A stretch of DNA of 25,423 nucleotides, taken from NCBI GenBank assembly GCA_937910305.1, contig CALEPS010000049.1, forward strand, positions 1 to 25,423. The letters run 5' to 3'. The notes beneath the pieces are model-generated. The model made no database searches. It saw nothing but the letters and a program-made list of their open reading frames with translations, and was not told the origin of the DNA. The stretch is from an uncultured Bacteroidales bacterium (lineage in GTDB: Bacteria > Bacteroidota > Bacteroidia > Bacteroidales > Paludibacteraceae). The translations under genes were made by a program, and so were the position numbers. This document shows positions 23,453 through 25,423 of this stretch, piece after piece (position 1 is the first letter of the stretch; each line of letters opens with the position of its first letter).

Positions 23453-23596
23453 ATTGCACAATTAAAAATTAAAAATTAAAAATTAAAAATTCTTAGCCCC
23501 AGGGGGCACGATTATTGCACAATTGAAAATTAAAAATTCAAAATTAAAAATTCTTAGCTCCAGGGGGCACGATTATTGCACAATTGAAATTCGGTG

Positions 23597-23604
23597 CAAA
23601 GATA
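23597..23604 (-). promoter_or_regulatory. -7 box of the GNAT-like gene
   Basis: Minus-strand TATCTTTG followed by GCACCG, at the same place in cassette B as the kinase promoter in cassette A. Leader about 138 nt to the ATG at 23452. No clear TTG at -33. Confidence 0.65.
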
Positions 23605-23679
23605 CAACAAATAATTCAAAATTAAAAATTAAAAATTCAAAATTAATGAAAAAGCACAAGAAAAGCACAAAACAGGCAT

Positions 23680-23705
23680 AAAAAAACGCCCAAGAGGACG
23701 TTTTT
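23680..23705 (-). terminator. Intrinsic terminator after the transporter gene
   Basis: Minus-strand RNA reads A-run, ACGUCC, loop UCUU, GGGCGU, U-run. The stem equals that of the terminator at 22196-22224, while the loop differs (UCUU against UCAC), which indicates selection on the stem. Confidence 0.85.
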
Positions 23706-23711
23706 ACCTAT

Positions 23712-25376
23712 CTAAAACCTTCGCGAAGGTCGCGGAGAGGTTGCGGAGAGGTCGCGGCGAGGTTGCGGAGAGGTGGCGGGATTGAGCCTACGGTAGCGGC
23801 TGAGCATCTTGATGCCATAGACAGGCCAATACGGTACTTTCTCTATGCCGGTGCGGACACGCGGAATATCGAGCAGCAGGAACGCCAGCGTCATAAAACC
23901 GGAAGCCCATACCAGTTGACCGAAGATCTGCTTGAGCGAGATAGCGATGGATTGGAGGCTCAAAGTAGAAAGACCGCTTGCGCTCAAAGTAGAAAGACCG
24001 CCCTGCGGGCTCAAAGAAGTGAGGGTCATATAGGCGCCATAGCGGGACATGTTGTCCGCCAGGAGATGTTTGAAGAGGGTGGTGTAGAGTCCGTATCCTG
24101 CTCCTCCGGCAAGGTACATGTGGATGATATTGAAAACAAAAAGCGCCATGAAGAAATGCTCCAGATCATGTACGGATTCATGGAGCGACCACATGAGCGA
24201 CGAAGCCAGGATGGCATAAGCGCAGCCGCGAAGGACAAGTGCCACCCGGTATTGTGAAAGCGGCACATTGACATCCAGATTGCAATACATCCATACGGCA
24301 TACCCGAAGATGCACCCGAACCCGATGGCAAAGAGTTTCCAGACCTTCCATTTCTTACGTCCCAGCCAGAAGAGCGTGATGAGTACTCCGACATAGACCC
24401 CCGGCAGCGCCCAGAGGCAGAGCGTACATTTGGTATGCTCCTCCAGGCGGATCACTTCCGCCCAGTAGATCTCCTCCAGCGTGTGTTCCGCGCCTAACAT
24501 GATCTCTGCAATGACCGTGACGAGCAGGATAGGCAGGACATTCTTGTATCTGAAGACCTCCAGCGAGATATAGGGCCGTTCAACCGTTTTGAGCCGATAC
24601 ATGATGAAGGCGAGCAGGATCAGACTTATCGCCAGAACCCATCTCAACCGCGGGGTTCGCAGCCACATGAGATAGTCGCCATAGACCAGAAAATACGTGA
24701 CCAAGAGCATGAGCAGACTGATCAAGAGCCCGGTCCAGATGTCTATTCCGCGCAAGGGCATTCGTTGGGGCATAGGGCAGAAAGGCCGGCAGAGCGTGAG
24801 TTGGATAAGGATGACCAGACACATGGTAGCGATCGTGAAGACATGCATCATCTGCCATGTGAAATGAAAAGCAAAGACCGCACCCAGCCATGCACTGCCT
24901 GTGATGGCGGTGAGGAGCACGATATGCAGGATAGGGAAGAAGATCCCGAAATCGCGGGTAGGTGTCATCCATAACTGGATATTACTCATGCACTCGAACG
25001 TACCCTGTATCTTTGCCATACCGGCAATAAAACACACCGGAAGGAGGATTGCCATGTTGGTAGTGGACATGGTGATGAGGTTGCAGACGCCGATCACAGC
25101 AGCGGCTCCGCAGAGGAGTTGCTGGTTCGTGAATCGGAACTTCATCCGGAACAGCAACGGGAAATAAACCGCCATGCCTGCGAGTCCGGCATAGAGGAGC
25201 ATGAGGAGGTCCTCCAGCATGAGTGCCGTTGTGCCTCGCACCGCCTCCAACGCGCCGAGATAAACGCCGCCGGAGAACTGGATGCAGAAGACCTGGAGGA
25301 TATATATCCACGGCTGGATGCGGCGAGGCACCCAGTCACGGAACATAGGCATTGAAAAAGGCATAGCATTTACCAT
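23712..25376 (-). CDS. MFS-like multi-pass transporter
   Basis: 554 residues if started at the ATG at 25376; that ATG lies inside a 15-bp tandem repeat, and the ATG at 25364 (MPFSMPMFRDWVPRRIQPW) is an equally good start. About 12-14 hydrophobic helices span residues 22-510, with short basic cytoplasmic loops such as LFRMKFRF and WLGRKKWKVWK. Length and helix number fit the 14-helix DHA2/EmrB-like drug-exporter branch of the major facilitator superfamily, but I cannot see an unambiguous signature motif; the substrate is unknown. Two parts look repeat-derived: a Ser/Leu/Thr-rich loop at about 454-473 made of 24-27-bp units, and a basic tail (ATSPQPRRDLSATSPRPSRRF) made of 11-bp units and cassette B. 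A terminator follows the stop by 7 bp. Confidence 0.82.
   Translation of the reverse strand: MVNAMPFSMPMFRDWVPRRIQPWIYILQVFCIQFSGGVYLGALEAVRGTTALMLEDLLMLLYAGLAGMAVYFPLLFRMKFRFTNQQLLCGAAAVIGVCNLITMSTTNMAILLPVCFIAGMAKIQGTFECMSNIQLWMTPTRDFGIFFPILHIVLLTAITGSAWLGAVFAFHFTWQMMHVFTIATMCLVILIQLTLCRPFCPMPQRMPLRGIDIWTGLLISLLMLLVTYFLVYGDYLMWLRTPRLRWVLAISLILLAFIMYRLKTVERPYISLEVFRYKNVLPILLVTVIAEIMLGAEHTLEEIYWAEVIRLEEHTKCTLCLWALPGVYVGVLITLFWLGRKKWKVWKLFAIGFGCIFGYAVWMYCNLDVNVPLSQYRVALVLRGCAYAILASSLMWSLHESVHDLEHFFMALFVFNIIHMYLAGGAGYGLYTTLFKHLLADNMSRYGAYMTLTSLSPQGGLSTLSASGLSTLSLQSIAISLKQIFGQLVWASGFMTLAFLLLDIPRVRTGIEKVPYWPVYGIKMLSRYRRLNPATSPQPRRDLSATSPRPSRRF
23728..23781. repeat. 11-bp tandem repeat, about five units
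   Basis: Units GGT(C/T)GCGG(A/C)GA run from 23728, with the last one diverged (GGTGGCGGGA). They encode the Arg/Ser/Pro-rich tail of the transporter. Since 11 is not a multiple of three, each unit shifts frame, so the tail is unlikely to be conserved in homologues. Confidence 0.88.
23959..24016. repeat. 24/27-bp tandem repeat inside the transporter gene
   Basis: CTCAAAGTAGAAAGACCG begins at 23959 and again at 23983, with a partial CTCAAAG at 24010. The spacings of 24 and 27 bp keep the frame and encode GLSTLS-type units in a loop between helices. Confidence 0.88.
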
Positions 25377-25423
25377 TTAGTCATTTACCATTTAGTCATT
25401 TACCATTTGGTCATTTACCATTT
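25372..25423. repeat. 15-bp tandem repeat running off the window
   Basis: ACCATTTAGTCATTT occurs at 25372, 25387 and (with one change) 25402, then partly at 25417. On the minus strand each unit contains ATGG and AAATGA, and the annotated transporter ATG at 25376 falls in it. The array continues outside the window. Confidence 0.9.

Larger units (their letters stand above)
23491..23735. repeat. Terminator-promoter-leader cassette, copy B
   Basis: Second copy of the cassette, about 95% identical to copy A by eye from the -7 box through the palindrome (ACCTTCGCGAAGGT at 23717-23730). It also carries two leader blocks (about 23493-23523 and 23555-23585). A third, truncated block remnant (ATTGCACAATT, 23453-23463) touches the ATG of the GNAT-like gene. 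At its other end the cassette supplies the last codons and the TAG stop of the transporter gene. Confidence 0.88.

Noticed and set aside
22001..23735. CRISPR array from the repeated leader blocks
   Set aside because: Only two blocks per site, with simple A/T-rich spacers and no cas genes; they are leader repeats.

Overview
The window looks like a chromosomal stretch from a member of the Bacteroidota, most likely order Bacteroidales. The evidence is the promoters: nearly every transcription unit is preceded by the Bacteroides-type -7 box TAnnTTTG, and the two best also have a TTG -33 box 20 bases upstream. Shine-Dalgarno sequences are not obvious. Exported proteins include a BACON-domain lipoprotein, and 7-bp A/T-rich simple repeats fill gene gaps. 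All 18 genes I can support lie on the minus strand, so transcription runs from high to low coordinates. I see no rRNA, tRNA, CRISPR, transposase or integrase.

Layout, in transcription order. (1) 25376-23712: MFS-like multi-pass transporter. (2) 23452-22292: two-TM protein with a C-terminal GNAT-like domain. (3) 21989-19115: a protein kinase/AAA+ ATPase fusion followed by a receiver-domain protein. (4) 19044-16110: a membrane-anchored Gfo/Idh/MocA-like oxidoreductase, then a membrane-anchored pentapeptide-repeat protein with a Rossmann-like (TIR/deoxyribosyltransferase-like) C-terminus. (5) 15746-13249: a two-TM protein with an apparently degenerate Nudix-like domain, then a one-TM protein with a near-canonical Nudix helix. 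(6) 13122-10904: DUF1963-like protein, 6-phosphofructokinase and a small membrane protein. (7) 10836 to beyond position 1: a seven-gene operon encoding a BACON lipoprotein, a beta-barrel-like protein, a caspase-like (C14) protein, a DUF4384-like protein, two large TPR-CHAT proteins and an unrecognised exported protein cut by the window edge.

Unit 7 is the best candidate for an undescribed system. All seven products begin with export signals, gene spacing is -4 to +15 bp, one strong promoter precedes the set, and all three predicted cysteine proteases keep their His/Cys dyads. Caspase and CHAT proteases in bacteria are mostly discussed as cytoplasmic effectors. This operon suggests an envelope-located set of proteases with a lipoprotein, a possible outer-membrane component and TPR scaffolds. 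Units 3, 4 and 5 each pair a membrane or signalling module with a nucleotide-handling enzyme-like domain. That resembles signalling or conflict systems, but no cyclic-nucleotide synthase or nuclease is visible here, so a defence role is only inference.

The second theme is small repeats. A terminator-promoter-leader cassette of about 250 bp occurs twice. A GC-rich element encoding an AP(Q/H)P(P/S)KGG peptide sits in frame in three genes. Tandem repeats of 11 to 27 bp occur at the start, middle and tail of the transporter gene.
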